64,000 nucleotides of DNA from Roseibium album (GCF_001404515.1 NZ_CXWE01000001.1:744001-808000); one strand, 5' to 3'. Counted from the stretch's first letter, positions 46,761 through 56,602 are shown. Numbers and translations are program-made. The notes: generated by a model from the letters alone, not told the origin.

Positions 46761-47831
46761 GTGAACACGGTTCCAACGTCCTGGATCATTTCGATTCTCG
46801 CTGTGTTCATTGCAGCGGCGGTTGTAAGCAGACCGCTTCTACCGATTGCAGCGCGCGTTCTGTTTGGCCTTGGACTTGGCCTCATTGCGGTGGTCACCGC
46901 GTTTGTGGGGCTAAGAGTGGAATATGGTTTTGAGGTGCTTGGCAGGGTACAGCCTCATATCGCGATACTGATTGCCCCGACGCTCTGGCTTGGTTTTCAA
47001 TCACTAGCGTCAACGACCGGGTCCCCGACACGACAGTCGCTTCAGATCGCAGCCACGGGACTGGCCTTGGCGGAATTCGCGCTTCTCGTACCGACGGCCT
47101 GGTCCGCTGATGTGATCGTGATCGGAACAAATGCCGTCTATGCTGTTTTGCTGACGGCGATGCTACGCCAGCCGCCGGACGCATTTGTTCAGGTCGCACC
47201 AAACAAATTTCGCTTGGTCAGAATTGCATTGCTATTCGCAATCCTCTTTATCGCCCTGATCGTTGCAGCCGATGCCACGATCCTTGCTGCGATGCTCTCT
47301 GCGGGCAATGCAGGGGTAATGCGCCTCCTGACCGGCGCATCCGGCGTGGTTGTTGCGGTGGTCCTGCTCTGCGCGCTTGTTGGCCTGCCACTTGTTCTTG
47401 GACCCCGGACGCGAGACGTTTCCCGCGAATCGGCGAGGCAGGAAACGCTTGAAGAGGATCAGGACCTGTTGCGCAAGCTTGACAGGCTGATGATCGAACA
47501 CAAGATGTTCACTGACCCGGACCTGACGCTCGCGCGGTTGGGTCGGAGGCTACACTGCCCCGCACGAAGTGTGTCTAAAGCGGTCAATCGCATCCATGGC
47601 GAGAATATCTCGCGCTACATCAATGGGTTTCGCGTGCGCCATGCCACGATGCTTCTGAAAACCACCGATTTGCCTGTGACGGACATCATGTTGGAGGCTG
47701 GATTCCAAAGCAAATCCAGCTTTAACACCGAGTTTCGCCGCCTCACCGGTCAAACGCCGTCCTGTCAAAGACGGCAAGGTTCCGGCAACAAGAACGTCCG
47801 CAATCGCGATCTCAAACGTTCGAATACGTAG
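46761..47831 (+). CDS. Membrane-anchored AraC-family regulator
   Basis: About 356 residues from GTG 46761 (GAGG upstream; an ATG at 46671 is less likely). Six to seven hydrophobic segments occupy residues 5-220 (SWIISILAVFIAAAVVS; RVLFGLGLGLIAVVTAFVGL; and others). The C-terminal AraC HTH covers about 255-345 (DPDLTLARLGRRLHCPARSV, VNRIHGENISRYINGFRVRH, VTDIMLEAGFQSKSSFNTEF). This architecture (7TM-like plus AraC) senses at the membrane. The secreted protein gene downstream is a possible target. Confidence 0.85.
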   Translation: MNTVPTSWIISILAVFIAAAVVSRPLLPIAARVLFGLGLGLIAVVTAFVGLRVEYGFEVLGRVQPHIAILIAPTLWLGFQSLASTTGSPTRQSLQIAATGLALAEFALLVPTAWSADVIVIGTNAVYAVLLTAMLRQPPDAFVQVAPNKFRLVRIALLFAILFIALIVAADATILAAMLSAGNAGVMRLLTGASGVVVAVVLLCALVGLPLVLGPRTRDVSRESARQETLEEDQDLLRKLDRLMIEHKMFTDPDLTLARLGRRLHCPARSVSKAVNRIHGENISRYINGFRVRHATMLLKTTDLPVTDIMLEAGFQSKSSFNTEFRRLTGQTPSCQRRQGSGNKNVRNRDLKRSNT

Positions 47832-47914
47832 ACCTGGGCGCGGCTCAAGCGCTTCTCGCCTTTCATGCTTGCAGAACCCCCATGCACGGGAAAGCAACCG
47901 AGAAAGGAAATGTC

Positions 47915-48454
47915 GTGAACATCGAAGACCTTGGAGATCAGCTGGCGGTCATTGGTTTGGCCCTCTTTACGACGTTGATCGCAGTTTCTTCTGTCGACGC
48001 CGCGCAGGCTGAATCGAATACGGACACAAAACAGGATGTCGCTGTTATCGATATTCCGCATCCACGGGAAGGAAACCTGCTGATGCTGCGTGGCCTTGCA
48101 GGGAATGGCACCGCCACGTTTCGGGTCAACAGGACATGTCACACCATGCCTGTCCGTTTTGTCGCGGGCGACTTTTCCGGCCAACGCATTGATGTGGGGC
48201 GAACAGGCTCGATCCGAATTGTCATCACCGCCCCGAAGGTCATGCGCGACCTGCTGGCAGGGCGTGATCTGGTCAGCGACAGGGTGCGCGTCACATCCAA
48301 TTCCGCAGATAAGGCGACAGACCTTTTTTTGGCTCGTGGCCTTTCAGCGGATACCGGGTTTGTCATAAATCCTGGTCGAAACCTGATGGCGGATATCCTG
48401 GGCGCAGGCACTACATTGGTGGATTGCGCAACCCTGACAACGACGCTTCCATAG
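47915..48454 (+). CDS. Exported hypothetical protein
   Basis: About 179 residues from GTG 47915, which follows AGAAAGGAA; an in-frame ATG at 47882 gives a weaker N-terminus. Signal peptide region AVIGLALFTTLIAVSSVDAA. The mature part has no recognised domain. It lies 83 bp after the membrane AraC gene and may be its target. Confidence 0.65.
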   Translation: MNIEDLGDQLAVIGLALFTTLIAVSSVDAAQAESNTDTKQDVAVIDIPHPREGNLLMLRGLAGNGTATFRVNRTCHTMPVRFVAGDFSGQRIDVGRTGSIRIVITAPKVMRDLLAGRDLVSDRVRVTSNSADKATDLFLARGLSADTGFVINPGRNLMADILGAGTTLVDCATLTTTLP

Positions 48455-49004
48455 AACAAAACTTCCGTACGCGGATGTTGCTGAAACCGGATTGCAATCC
48501 GTCCGGTGTCGCCTGTCACCCTAGGCGCGATTCTGATATCCGGCGATCAAGGTACAAACTCACAATGACCTGTGCATATCGAAGCGAAGGCAAGACTATG
48601 CAGGACGGTCAACGGCATTGGTTCTAACCCGGCACGTGCAGCGAACTTCCGCTTCCCGCTATTGGACCGGAACTCGCGAGTTTGACGACATGCAGACGAT
48701 CAAGGTCAGCTTTTTCCGAATTACCGCAACTGCCTCCTGTCCGCCGTGAAAGTCTGCTTTCCGCCCGGATTGCGCGTTGTGAACAACGGCCCACTTGGCA
48801 CTCCCGGCCCGGAGCGGTCGTTGCGGCGTTGGCTAGAAAGCGTCTGCTTCGCGTCTCCAATTCGGGCACTCAACAGTTCGGGAACGCATCCCGCAAGCAG
48901 AAGTCGACTTTTGATGTGGACGATGGAAAAAGTTGTCATTTTCAACACAGGTTACGATACCGTGCTTGCTCATAATACCTGGGCCAAATCGCTTCCATCC
49001 GAAA
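48455..49004. other. Non-coding gap with motif copies next to the Argonaute operon
   Basis: Includes GCAGCGAACTTCCGCTTCCC (from 48638) and CGTGAAAGTCTGCTTTCCGC (from 48745), members of the recurring motif. No coding frame supported. Confidence 0.5.
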
Positions 49005-50528
49005 TCAGATATAGTACTTGAAGGGTTGTGGCGCGTCTTCAAGTTCGGGTGCTGCGGTCAAAATTTCGCCAATCGCATTCGCGAATTTCAAAGTCACAGG
49101 CAGTCCATCTGAAAAACTGCATCCGTTAAAATTCACCTTGGTCAGCGCCATTATGTCAGCGAGTACCTGCTCAATCGGCGCATTGCCCCAATCAAGATTA
49201 ATCGCAAGCGGATTGGGAACTTCGAATCCCGGATATGTGCCAAAGCGCGGAACATATCCTTTCGTCCACAAATAGGCCATGCGTTCATGAATCTCGAGAT
49301 AGGAACCGCGAATAGGAGGCTGCTTTGCAAGTCGGTAAAGCTTTAGTTCATCAGTCGGCCTGATCCGGATCGCGACCACATTGGTTTGATTGGTGACCGC
49401 TGACAGAAAGCCGTCCCATTCACTTTTTTCAAAGCGCGTTCGTCCGTGAATGAACACTTCATCAGGCGGTGCTCCATGAATGTCTTCATAGGCTTTGACA
49501 GCAAGCTGCATCAGTTCCGCAGCCTTTTCCTTCGAAAGGTGAAACTGTTTGAGTTCCTTCGAGTACCACGGGCCAACCGCACCCCTGAAAACCAGCCCCT
49601 CCCCGGAACGTAAAAACAGCTGTGCACCGCAACAGGCATTTCCGGAGTTGGGATCTGACGGATCCAATTTGAAAACAATGCCTATGTAGCAAACACCGGG
49701 CCGGATATCCTTCAGCCTCCAAGGCGGACCCGCGCACTTATAGTAGGATGTAGTGCACAAATTCCACGCGATAGTGGCGGGGTCCTGTGTCTTCCTCCTG
49801 ACATTATCCATATCAAGGTCTGAGGCTTCCCGGAGCGTCGTTTCCTTCACAATCTGAATGACCGCTTTGCTGAGCAGTCTTGCTTTAAGTTGATTGTGAA
49901 AATTCAAGTCATAGAGCTGTAACTCGGCCTGCCAGTTGTCACCCTCAAAAAATGAAGGTGCATTCAGGAACTGTCGCGCATCCTTTTTGCTCATATCGGC
50001 TTTGCCCGCCACGCGCTCTGAAACCGGTGGTGCCTTCTTCGGACGCCCCCACAAATACACCTCGTCCGGTATTACGACATACCAGAAGTCAGGGGTCACA
50101 TCGCTTTCTTCCCGCAGATACTTGGAAATCGCATCCGCAAATATGTCTGTTGTGGCCTTGATTGCCTCATGGCGGTTATGAAGCCGAATGGCTTTGTCGA
50201 TCTTCTGGGATTCAACTTCCACACAGGCAATAGGAGTGTCCGGCCATTCAAGGCCAAAAGCCGCCTCAAAACCCGGAAAGCCTGAATGGTGAGCGACGTT
50301 TTCACGGAAAGGAGGAATGTATCCCCGGACTGATTCCGCCCAGCTGTTAAAAAGTGCAATACCAGTCTTCGTGCCGACGACGCCGAAACTAAGAGAGCCT
50401 TTTTTTGACGCCGCATCAGCAGGCCCGTACAGCATCAATCCGTCCTTGGGGTGCTCTTCGCATTGGTTGTTGGCAAATTGCAGCAGCGGCTCCGGGAGAA
50501 GCTTTATTTTCTTTTCAACCGTCGACAT
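49005..50528 (-). CDS. Short prokaryotic Argonaute (MID-PIWI), SPARTA type
   Basis: 507 residues from ATG 50528, overlapping the TIR-APAZ gene by 14 bp; longer upstream frames are not needed. It consists of MID and PIWI only: MID-like DFWYVVIPDEVYLWGRPKK and PIWI region CYIGIVFKLD, LRSGEGLVFRGAVGPWYSKE, PPDEVFIHGRTRFEKSEWDG. The Asp/Glu catalytic tetrad is not conserved at the first and third positions, as in short, cleavage-dead pAgos. Together with TIR-APAZ it should use a guide RNA to sense invader DNA and trigger NAD+ depletion. Length and gene order match known SPARTA systems. Confidence 0.92.
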   Translation of the reverse strand: MSTVEKKIKLLPEPLLQFANNQCEEHPKDGLMLYGPADAASKKGSLSFGVVGTKTGIALFNSWAESVRGYIPPFRENVAHHSGFPGFEAAFGLEWPDTPIACVEVESQKIDKAIRLHNRHEAIKATTDIFADAISKYLREESDVTPDFWYVVIPDEVYLWGRPKKAPPVSERVAGKADMSKKDARQFLNAPSFFEGDNWQAELQLYDLNFHNQLKARLLSKAVIQIVKETTLREASDLDMDNVRRKTQDPATIAWNLCTTSYYKCAGPPWRLKDIRPGVCYIGIVFKLDPSDPNSGNACCGAQLFLRSGEGLVFRGAVGPWYSKELKQFHLSKEKAAELMQLAVKAYEDIHGAPPDEVFIHGRTRFEKSEWDGFLSAVTNQTNVVAIRIRPTDELKLYRLAKQPPIRGSYLEIHERMAYLWTKGYVPRFGTYPGFEVPNPLAINLDWGNAPIEQVLADIMALTKVNFNGCSFSDGLPVTLKFANAIGEILTAAPELEDAPQPFKYYI

Positions 50529-52029
50529 CGTTGTCCTCATCTTCATCGAGGGAACGGAACGCCGGGTCGTTAAGACGTTCATGCGTTTCAGAGGCTTCAA
50601 AGCTGGCAAGCTCTTCGTCGTCGGTTTCCAGATTGACAGGATCAGCAGTAATCCCGAAATCGGCATCGAAAGTCATCGGGACTTTCCTGAGTCTGATGGC
50701 TTCGCTGGCAGATACGGCCAGTTTGATTTCATCTCCGGAGTCGGCAAGCCAGTTCGCGAAGCCCAATATCAGTCCGCGCCATCTTTCATTGAACCACATG
50801 CTGGTGACTGAGCGCCTTACTGAATTCAGGCGTGTCTTGTTTGCAAGAGGTGTTTGCCCGTCTTCGGAGATAATTATCCGGGGCTGGATGGCTATATATG
50901 GTACCTCGGTGGAGTAGGGTTTGGCCGTGAAACCCAGATGCCAATAATATCTCGGGATAACGGTATCGTCTGGGCCATCTTTCTTTCCCCGTGTTCCGCG
51001 AACGGCACGTTTACGGGGCTTACCGTTGAAATCCGTGTAACGAAGCTGCTCATCTTCGACCAGGCCCTCAGGAAACCACCAAGCAAGTTTCTGGTTCGCC
51101 ATTTCGTAGGGTGTCAGGCCTTTTGCCCGCAATGTGTTATCCCATGCCTGCCTGAACAATGAAGAGATTTTGTTCTTCGCGTCCCGGGGCGCAATGCCAA
51201 GAATGTCGCCGGTTTCGCCGATAAGAAAATCATCGGTTTTCAGGGTGCCCCGCGATGATATCGGGACAGACGGCCCCAGTGCGGTTTGAAGTTCGGTCAA
51301 ATCTGCAAATGATACGAGCAACCGGCCATGATCAAAGCACGGCAACGCGCACTCAGATGCAATGGACCGCAATTCGTTTTGCTTTAGCTCGCGCTGAACT
51401 TCATAAAAGCGGAGTGTTTCGGGAACTGCTGTGACCGCAAGCCAGTTTGTCTGGAGCTTCTCGCGGACGCTTGAGATAGTTTTGGAAAGTTCCTGATGAA
51501 CATCTCGCCAACCTGCAATGGATGGGTGGGGGGCGCGGCTTCGGGCCACATCATCGCGCTCCAGAACCTTGATAATCCTGTGCAGACCATCCGCCCAGTT
51601 TTGCTGGCAATCGATGCCATTCAGACGGATAAAATCGATGGGAAAATTGCTGAAGCTGGTTTGATCGATTCGAACCGGGACCAGAAAATATTGGTCTGAA
51701 AGACTCTTTTTCATAATGTCTGCCAAGGCAACTTCTTTAGCAATCCCGTCTCTCAAAAGCCTTTCAGCGTCAAAGGCATTTTTTGAAACGACAAGAATCA
51801 TCTTTGCAGCTTGGTTTCTGATGACTCTCTCGATGTCTTTCCAGAAGTCTTCGCCCCCAAGCAGCTTCTCCTGATCACACCAGACATTGTATCCGGCAAG
51901 CGCGAGCCTTGAGGCCAACCAAATTGAAAACGCATTGTCACCGGGGGTCGCGTGACTAATGAATACAACATCTCTTTGTTGTTGGGCTTCCACTTGCGTC
52001 CAATTTTTTCGTTGATGAGAATCGTTCAC
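50515..52029 (-). CDS. TIR-APAZ effector of a SPARTA system
   Basis: 504 residues. N-terminal TIR (about 18-150): RDVVFISHATPGDNAFSIWL, GYNVWCDQEKLLGGEDFWKD with the likely catalytic Glu, MILVVSKNAFDAERL. The C-terminal APAZ part (about 190-460) includes IASECALPCFDHGRLLVSFA and IPRYYWHLGFTAKPYST. Acidic tail. It binds the short Argonaute encoded next; on guide-target binding the TIR domains oligomerise and hydrolyse NAD(P)+. A 126-bp gap separates it from the divergent gene at 52156. Confidence 0.93.
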   Translation of the reverse strand: MNDSHQRKNWTQVEAQQQRDVVFISHATPGDNAFSIWLASRLALAGYNVWCDQEKLLGGEDFWKDIERVIRNQAAKMILVVSKNAFDAERLLRDGIAKEVALADIMKKSLSDQYFLVPVRIDQTSFSNFPIDFIRLNGIDCQQNWADGLHRIIKVLERDDVARSRAPHPSIAGWRDVHQELSKTISSVREKLQTNWLAVTAVPETLRFYEVQRELKQNELRSIASECALPCFDHGRLLVSFADLTELQTALGPSVPISSRGTLKTDDFLIGETGDILGIAPRDAKNKISSLFRQAWDNTLRAKGLTPYEMANQKLAWWFPEGLVEDEQLRYTDFNGKPRKRAVRGTRGKKDGPDDTVIPRYYWHLGFTAKPYSTEVPYIAIQPRIIISEDGQTPLANKTRLNSVRRSVTSMWFNERWRGLILGFANWLADSGDEIKLAVSASEAIRLRKVPMTFDADFGITADPVNLETDDEELASFEASETHERLNDPAFRSLDEDEDNDVDG

Positions 52030-52155
52030 ACATTACATAAGGTAACCACCAAGAAAACAACTAAGAGTTGGAAAATTTGTTTCGGGAGCAATCATTCACC
52101 TTCTTTGTCGCATCGACTCGGGTTAGGAAACGTTTTTTCAGAGGTATGAAAAGGA

Positions 52156-53544
52156 ATGTTGTTACCAGAGTTTCCCCCTCACATGTTCGAACGCCTGCCC
52201 GATGAATCTTTCCATTATGGTGATTTTCCCGAACTAAGTGCAGGCGTTGGCTACTTCAAAGACCTCATAGGTATTAAAGAGTGGAAGGACCGCCGCGAGG
52301 CTGCCGCCTGGCACTTTTATCGTTCATTGGTCGGCGAACAGGAAGATCCTAGCGGAGAAGGACGTTTCTACGGCCTCGAAGACCTTTTCGGCTGGTACTT
52401 GTTCCTCGGCGAGGCTTTAACTGACCACCCTCAAAACTATGAAGTTTTCTATGGGTGCCGCATCGTACCTGTCCTTGCCGCTATAGGGCGCAACCTGGAA
52501 CTGATCCCTCAGATTAAGGGCTTTAACGAGCGCGCCAAGCGCTTGATCGGACGTGAGAGGTCCCAACCCAACGGTGGTCTCTTTGAGATGTTGGTTGCCA
52601 TGGCCTATGCACGCGACGGCGCAAAAGTTGCCTTCAAGCCTGAAGAGCCCGGTCGCGCGAAGGCATATGACTTGGACGTCGAAGTACATGGGGCGTTCTG
52701 GGCTGTTGAGTGCAAACGGTTCGAAAACGGTGACTATGTCGAAAGCGAACGAGCGCGAAAGCGAGAGCTTTGGCTACCGGCAACGCGGCTCATCATACCC
52801 TCGGGCCGAAGCATTTACGCAAAAGTCGATTTCTCTGTAGAACTGAGCGATGTCCCGGATGATTACCTAGTTCGGCACGTGATTGATTTCCTGCATTCTG
52901 GGAAAAATTCAAATCTTTGGACAGACGACTTCGCTTTCGGTGTCATTGGCGATCTCGACCTAGAACCCCTCCAGACTGCACTTAAAAATGGATACCTGCT
53001 CTACCCTAGCCCAGTCTATAATAAGCTCTTGACTGGCACCTATATTCGTTACGATGAACTGAACACACTTCAGAAAGTAAAACACGCTCAGAACCCTCAC
53101 TTCATCGACAAGGTCGACCAGGCTGTCGTCCTTCGTACACGAAGTCTATCTGAAGGCGCGATAGAGAAAAAAGCGCGGGATTTCAAACGCAAACTCTTCG
53201 ACGCAAACAAGCAGCTGCCAGATGATCGCCCGGGGATCATCCATATCGGCCTGGAAGCTCTGGGTGACGACCTTATTGAATATCGCCGCCATGAAAAGAT
53301 TATGAAGACGATCAATGATTTCGACCCAAAAGGCAAACCCTTGTCATTCATCTATTGGCACTACTTTGCCCCTGAGGCTTCACCCGAAGAAACCTGGGCG
53401 TTCGATGAGACTTTTCAGTGGCGCGGTATCAGGGGCGACAAGCGGCCTCTTACACTGACAAGCCTTATTCTACCTCCTCAAGCGGAGGGGCGTGACGGAG
53501 TGCACTGGGACGGCCTTCCAAACAAGACGTTTCGAAGCCCTTGA
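52156..53544 (+). CDS. Unrecognised protein with PD-(D/E)XK-like nuclease motif
   Basis: 462 residues. AAAAGGA precedes ATG. The segment GGLFEMLVAMAYARDGAKV, KAYDLDVEVHG, FWAVECKRFE gives E144, D172/D174, E185-C-K187: the arrangement of a PD-(D/E)XK endonuclease core (VECK strand). Residues 1-130 and 200-462 match no domain I know; a charged region KARDFKRKLFDANKQLPDD lies near 335. Divergent from the SPARTA operon, so it may be an added defence component or an independent system. Confidence 0.7.
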   Translation: MLLPEFPPHMFERLPDESFHYGDFPELSAGVGYFKDLIGIKEWKDRREAAAWHFYRSLVGEQEDPSGEGRFYGLEDLFGWYLFLGEALTDHPQNYEVFYGCRIVPVLAAIGRNLELIPQIKGFNERAKRLIGRERSQPNGGLFEMLVAMAYARDGAKVAFKPEEPGRAKAYDLDVEVHGAFWAVECKRFENGDYVESERARKRELWLPATRLIIPSGRSIYAKVDFSVELSDVPDDYLVRHVIDFLHSGKNSNLWTDDFAFGVIGDLDLEPLQTALKNGYLLYPSPVYNKLLTGTYIRYDELNTLQKVKHAQNPHFIDKVDQAVVLRTRSLSEGAIEKKARDFKRKLFDANKQLPDDRPGIIHIGLEALGDDLIEYRRHEKIMKTINDFDPKGKPLSFIYWHYFAPEASPEETWAFDETFQWRGIRGDKRPLTLTSLILPPQAEGRDGVHWDGLPNKTFRSP

Positions 53545-54214
53545 GCGACAGACTTTTCCTAGTGTGTGGGGGCATAACCATTCCTTATTGCCGCGGTACT
53601 CATGTGGTCACCAGCGCCAATGCGAGGCAAGCATTTCAATGTCCGTTTCCCAGCACCGACAGCCAAAACCGGGCTAATGGCAATCGGCCCAGTTTCGGTT
53701 ATTTGTTGACACCGCCGCTAACGTCCGCTTCCCGCCCAACCTGCAAGCTCACAGCACCTGCAACGAATGTCGGCTTTCGGGTGCAAGCGGAGACCAGTCG
53801 AACGACCAATTTGAGGGCACACGCGGACATCTGACACTCAGATGCCTGAACCGTCGTAATTGGCAATCGGAAAGGCCTTTGCCGAAAAAACCACCCTGAA
53901 GCTTTGGTCCAATCATTCCAGATGCACGGCACGATCCTCGCCAACGCGAAAAACGCTTTGAAATCAATTTGGTCAAAGAGAAGGAAATTGGCCGGAGTGA
54001 GATGATTCGAAGCTCCGCCCCCCTCGTCTGCAACGAGGGAAAGCCGATCGTGGCCGTTTTTTTGAGCGGGATCGCACTGTCCAGGACGATTTTCGTGAGC
54101 GGGGTTTACGGCTGCGTGGCGAGCTGCCAGAGTACGTTAAAGTTGTTGAAGTGCGGCTGTTACCGCTTCATGCTTGTGAAGTGGATAAAGTGCAAAAGTG
54201 GCGGGAAGAGTATC
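53545..54214. other. Non-coding gap before the FkbM gene, motif copies
   Basis: Contains GCTAACGTCCGCTTCCCGCC (from 53717) and GCAACGAATGTCGGCTTTCG (from 53760). From about 54010 a frame with coding-like composition (ERDRTVQDDFRERGLRLRGE) continues to 54251; I cannot assign it, and it may be a fragment. No intact gene. Confidence 0.45.
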
Positions 54215-55027
54215 ATGAGCCTTTCAATGGCAGAGCTTCCGGATGGCCGTGAAATTCATTGCGTGAACGATTATGAAGTTGGTTTCGGTTGGCATGAAAT
54301 TGTCTCGGACGATCTGATCGAACGCGGGTTGGATCTGCCGGTCGACGGAACCTATCTGGATGTTGGCGCCAATATCGGATTGTTCTGCTTGCGCCTCAGG
54401 GACCTGTGTCCCGATGCCAGGATATTTGCCTTCGAACCAATGCCCGCCGCCTTTGGCGCACTGAGGAGCAATACCGAAAAAATCGGTGGTGCCATCCAGG
54501 CGTCATGCCTGGCTTTAGGGGACAAGACCGGAACCGCTCAATTCGATCATTACCCCGCGCTTTCTGCACTTTCCACGGGCGATTCCTCCGTCGGTGAAAA
54601 GCTGGCTGATGGACTGAAGAAGCTGTTGTTCGGCCAGGGCGCGAGCGAAGATATTCGCGCGATCATCGACAGCACGGGAGCGCATGAGCGCCTGGATGAC
54701 GACGCCTTCATCGAAAGGCTGTTCAAGAAGGAAACAGTGACCGTGGAAGTCGACACGCTGGACAGCGTCGCCACCCGGTTCGGGCTGGACCGGATTGACT
54801 TGCTCAAGATCGACACGGAGGGGCAGGAGCGCCCTGTGCTTGACGGAATCGGCGAAGATCTGTGGCCGAGGATACGCCAGCTTCTCGTCGAAGTGCACCG
54901 GGGCGCGGACGAGCTGACGACGATCAGGGGCGAGCTTGAAGAACGCGGTTACAAAACAACAGTCGAGGATCACCCGATGGCCCAGGGCGGAGCGCCGGTG
55001 TTCCACATTTATGCGCGTCGTTCATGA
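54215..55027 (+). CDS. FkbM-family SAM-dependent methyltransferase
   Basis: About 270 residues from ATG 54215 (GGGAAGAG upstream). SAM motif TYLDVGANIGLFCLRLRDLC, FAFEPMPAAFGALRSNTEKI and RIDLLKIDTEGQERPVLDGI, the FkbM signature. These enzymes O-methylate natural products or sugars. It starts the plus-strand run leading into the P450/PKS genes and is the leftmost gene I would assign to that cluster. Confidence 0.85.
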   Translation: MSLSMAELPDGREIHCVNDYEVGFGWHEIVSDDLIERGLDLPVDGTYLDVGANIGLFCLRLRDLCPDARIFAFEPMPAAFGALRSNTEKIGGAIQASCLALGDKTGTAQFDHYPALSALSTGDSSVGEKLADGLKKLLFGQGASEDIRAIIDSTGAHERLDDDAFIERLFKKETVTVEVDTLDSVATRFGLDRIDLLKIDTEGQERPVLDGIGEDLWPRIRQLLVEVHRGADELTTIRGELEERGYKTTVEDHPMAQGGAPVFHIYARRS

Positions 55028-55226
55028 CCTGGATCCAAAACCGGTCTTCTGTTCCCAGAGCGGTTCTCAACCGGATTTCTTTAGTGAACGGGCTGCCGGA
55101 CCATCCGGTTCAGTCTTGTGCCCTGTCGGGACCGCAGGCAGTATCGAGCCGAACGTTAGTGGCCCGGTCTGTGAGTGATTGCACGCCTTAACACCCTTCG
55201 TTCGAGTGAGTGCCGGAGCCAATTAA

Positions 55227-56528
55227 ATGTCTGAAGTCCACGTGGAAAACAGTCCTTCACCCGATGCCGGTGACGACAAAGGGGCCGGGGCTTCGACGGC
55301 TCCATGTTTCGACATCGACTGGTGGACGATGTTGACCGACCCGGAGTTTTTGAAAAATCCCTATCCGGAGTTGAAGCGGATACGCGAGCTGGCGCCTGTC
55401 CAGTTCGACCCCCAGTCGGGGATATATTTCGTTCTCGGGCACAAGGAATTTGGCCTGATGGCCAAGACGTCCAGTATGGGCCGGGACACGACCTACTGGA
55501 GAAATGGCTGGAGCAGTCCTGAAAACCGGCAGAATGACCCGGAAACGTATGAGCTGTTTGTTGATTTTCAGCCGCAGATGATCAATGCGAACCAGCCCGA
55601 TCACCGCAGGATGCGGGGTGTGTTCGACAAGGCGTTCCGTCCGCGCGACATGATGCGCTATCTGCCGATGATCAAGGACGAGTGCCGCAAGCTTCTGGAC
55701 GGATTGCCGGAAAGCGAGGCGTTCGAATACATGGATCTGTTCGGCAACCCGCTGCCGAACCGAATCTCTTTGAAACTGTTCGATATTCCAGAGGAAATGG
55801 AAGCTCAGATCGGTAAGTGGATTTCCGACCTGAGCTGGTTGGGCAACATCGTGATGACACCGGAGCAGAAGCGGAACGTCAAGAAGTCAAATCAGGAATT
55901 CAAGCAGTTCGTCAAGGAGCACTTGGAAGGCCTGAGGAAGAATCCCGGCGATGGTTTCGTCGGAATGGCCCTGGCAGCTGCGGACGACGGTACCATGGAT
56001 GAGGAGGAAACCCTCAACAACGTGGTGATGTTGATTGCCGGTAGCAAAACCTCGCTCACTCTGCTGGGAAATGGTTTGCTGACGCTTTTGAAGCACCCTG
56101 ACCAGATGGAGAAATTACGGGCGGACCGGAGCTTGATGCCAAGGGCAATCGAGGAAATGCTGCGTTATGAATCGGGAAGCAGCATCATTCCGAGGGCCGG
56201 GGTGGAAGATTTCCAGTGTGGAGATGTATGCATTCCTGCCGGGGCGCTGGCGATTGGCCTTGTTGGAGCTATCAATCGCGATCCGGCGCGCTTTGACGAT
56301 CCGGACACGTTCAACATCACGCGCAAGCCGAACCATCACTCCGCTTTTGGCGGTGGCCCTCATATCTGCATCGGCAAGGCGTTGGCGCGCATGACGACGG
56401 AAGTGGCATTTAATGCTCTGATGGACCGCTACAGCAGGATTGAGCTGGCGGGCGATGCAACATGGTGGACTGACCGGAGTGATCAACGCGGATTGAGTTC
56501 ACTGCCCCTGAAATTGACGCCGGCCTGA
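55227..56528 (+). CDS. Cytochrome P450, paralogue 1, altered I-helix
   Basis: 433 residues. Heme motif FGGGPHICIGKALARM, ExxR in EEMLRYES. The I-helix reads A271-G-S-K274-T275-S, so the usual Asp/Glu before Thr is Lys. N-terminal IDWWTMLTDPEFLKNPYPEL is shared by all four P450s in this window. Bacterial soluble type, related to the CYP107/actinobacterial-like group. Loss of the acid should slow classical O2 activation; it may still bind substrate or use another chemistry. Start has GGAG. Confidence 0.92.
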   Translation: MSEVHVENSPSPDAGDDKGAGASTAPCFDIDWWTMLTDPEFLKNPYPELKRIRELAPVQFDPQSGIYFVLGHKEFGLMAKTSSMGRDTTYWRNGWSSPENRQNDPETYELFVDFQPQMINANQPDHRRMRGVFDKAFRPRDMMRYLPMIKDECRKLLDGLPESEAFEYMDLFGNPLPNRISLKLFDIPEEMEAQIGKWISDLSWLGNIVMTPEQKRNVKKSNQEFKQFVKEHLEGLRKNPGDGFVGMALAAADDGTMDEEETLNNVVMLIAGSKTSLTLLGNGLLTLLKHPDQMEKLRADRSLMPRAIEEMLRYESGSSIIPRAGVEDFQCGDVCIPAGALAIGLVGAINRDPARFDDPDTFNITRKPNHHSAFGGGPHICIGKALARMTTEVAFNALMDRYSRIELAGDATWWTDRSDQRGLSSLPLKLTPA

Positions 56529-56602
56529 CAAGCATATTCGTTGGAAAAGAATTCGCTTCTATGGTGTAGTGAGAATTCTATCAATCATTGGGGGTGGGGT
56601 GT

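Noticed and set aside
46382..46897. Minus-strand 171-residue frame
   Set aside because: No domain, no ribosome-binding site, and overlaps the AraC-type gene start.
53545..54214. Possible transposase remnant before the FkbM gene
   Set aside because: No terminal inverted repeats or DDE/HUH motif could be found; left as unassigned gap.
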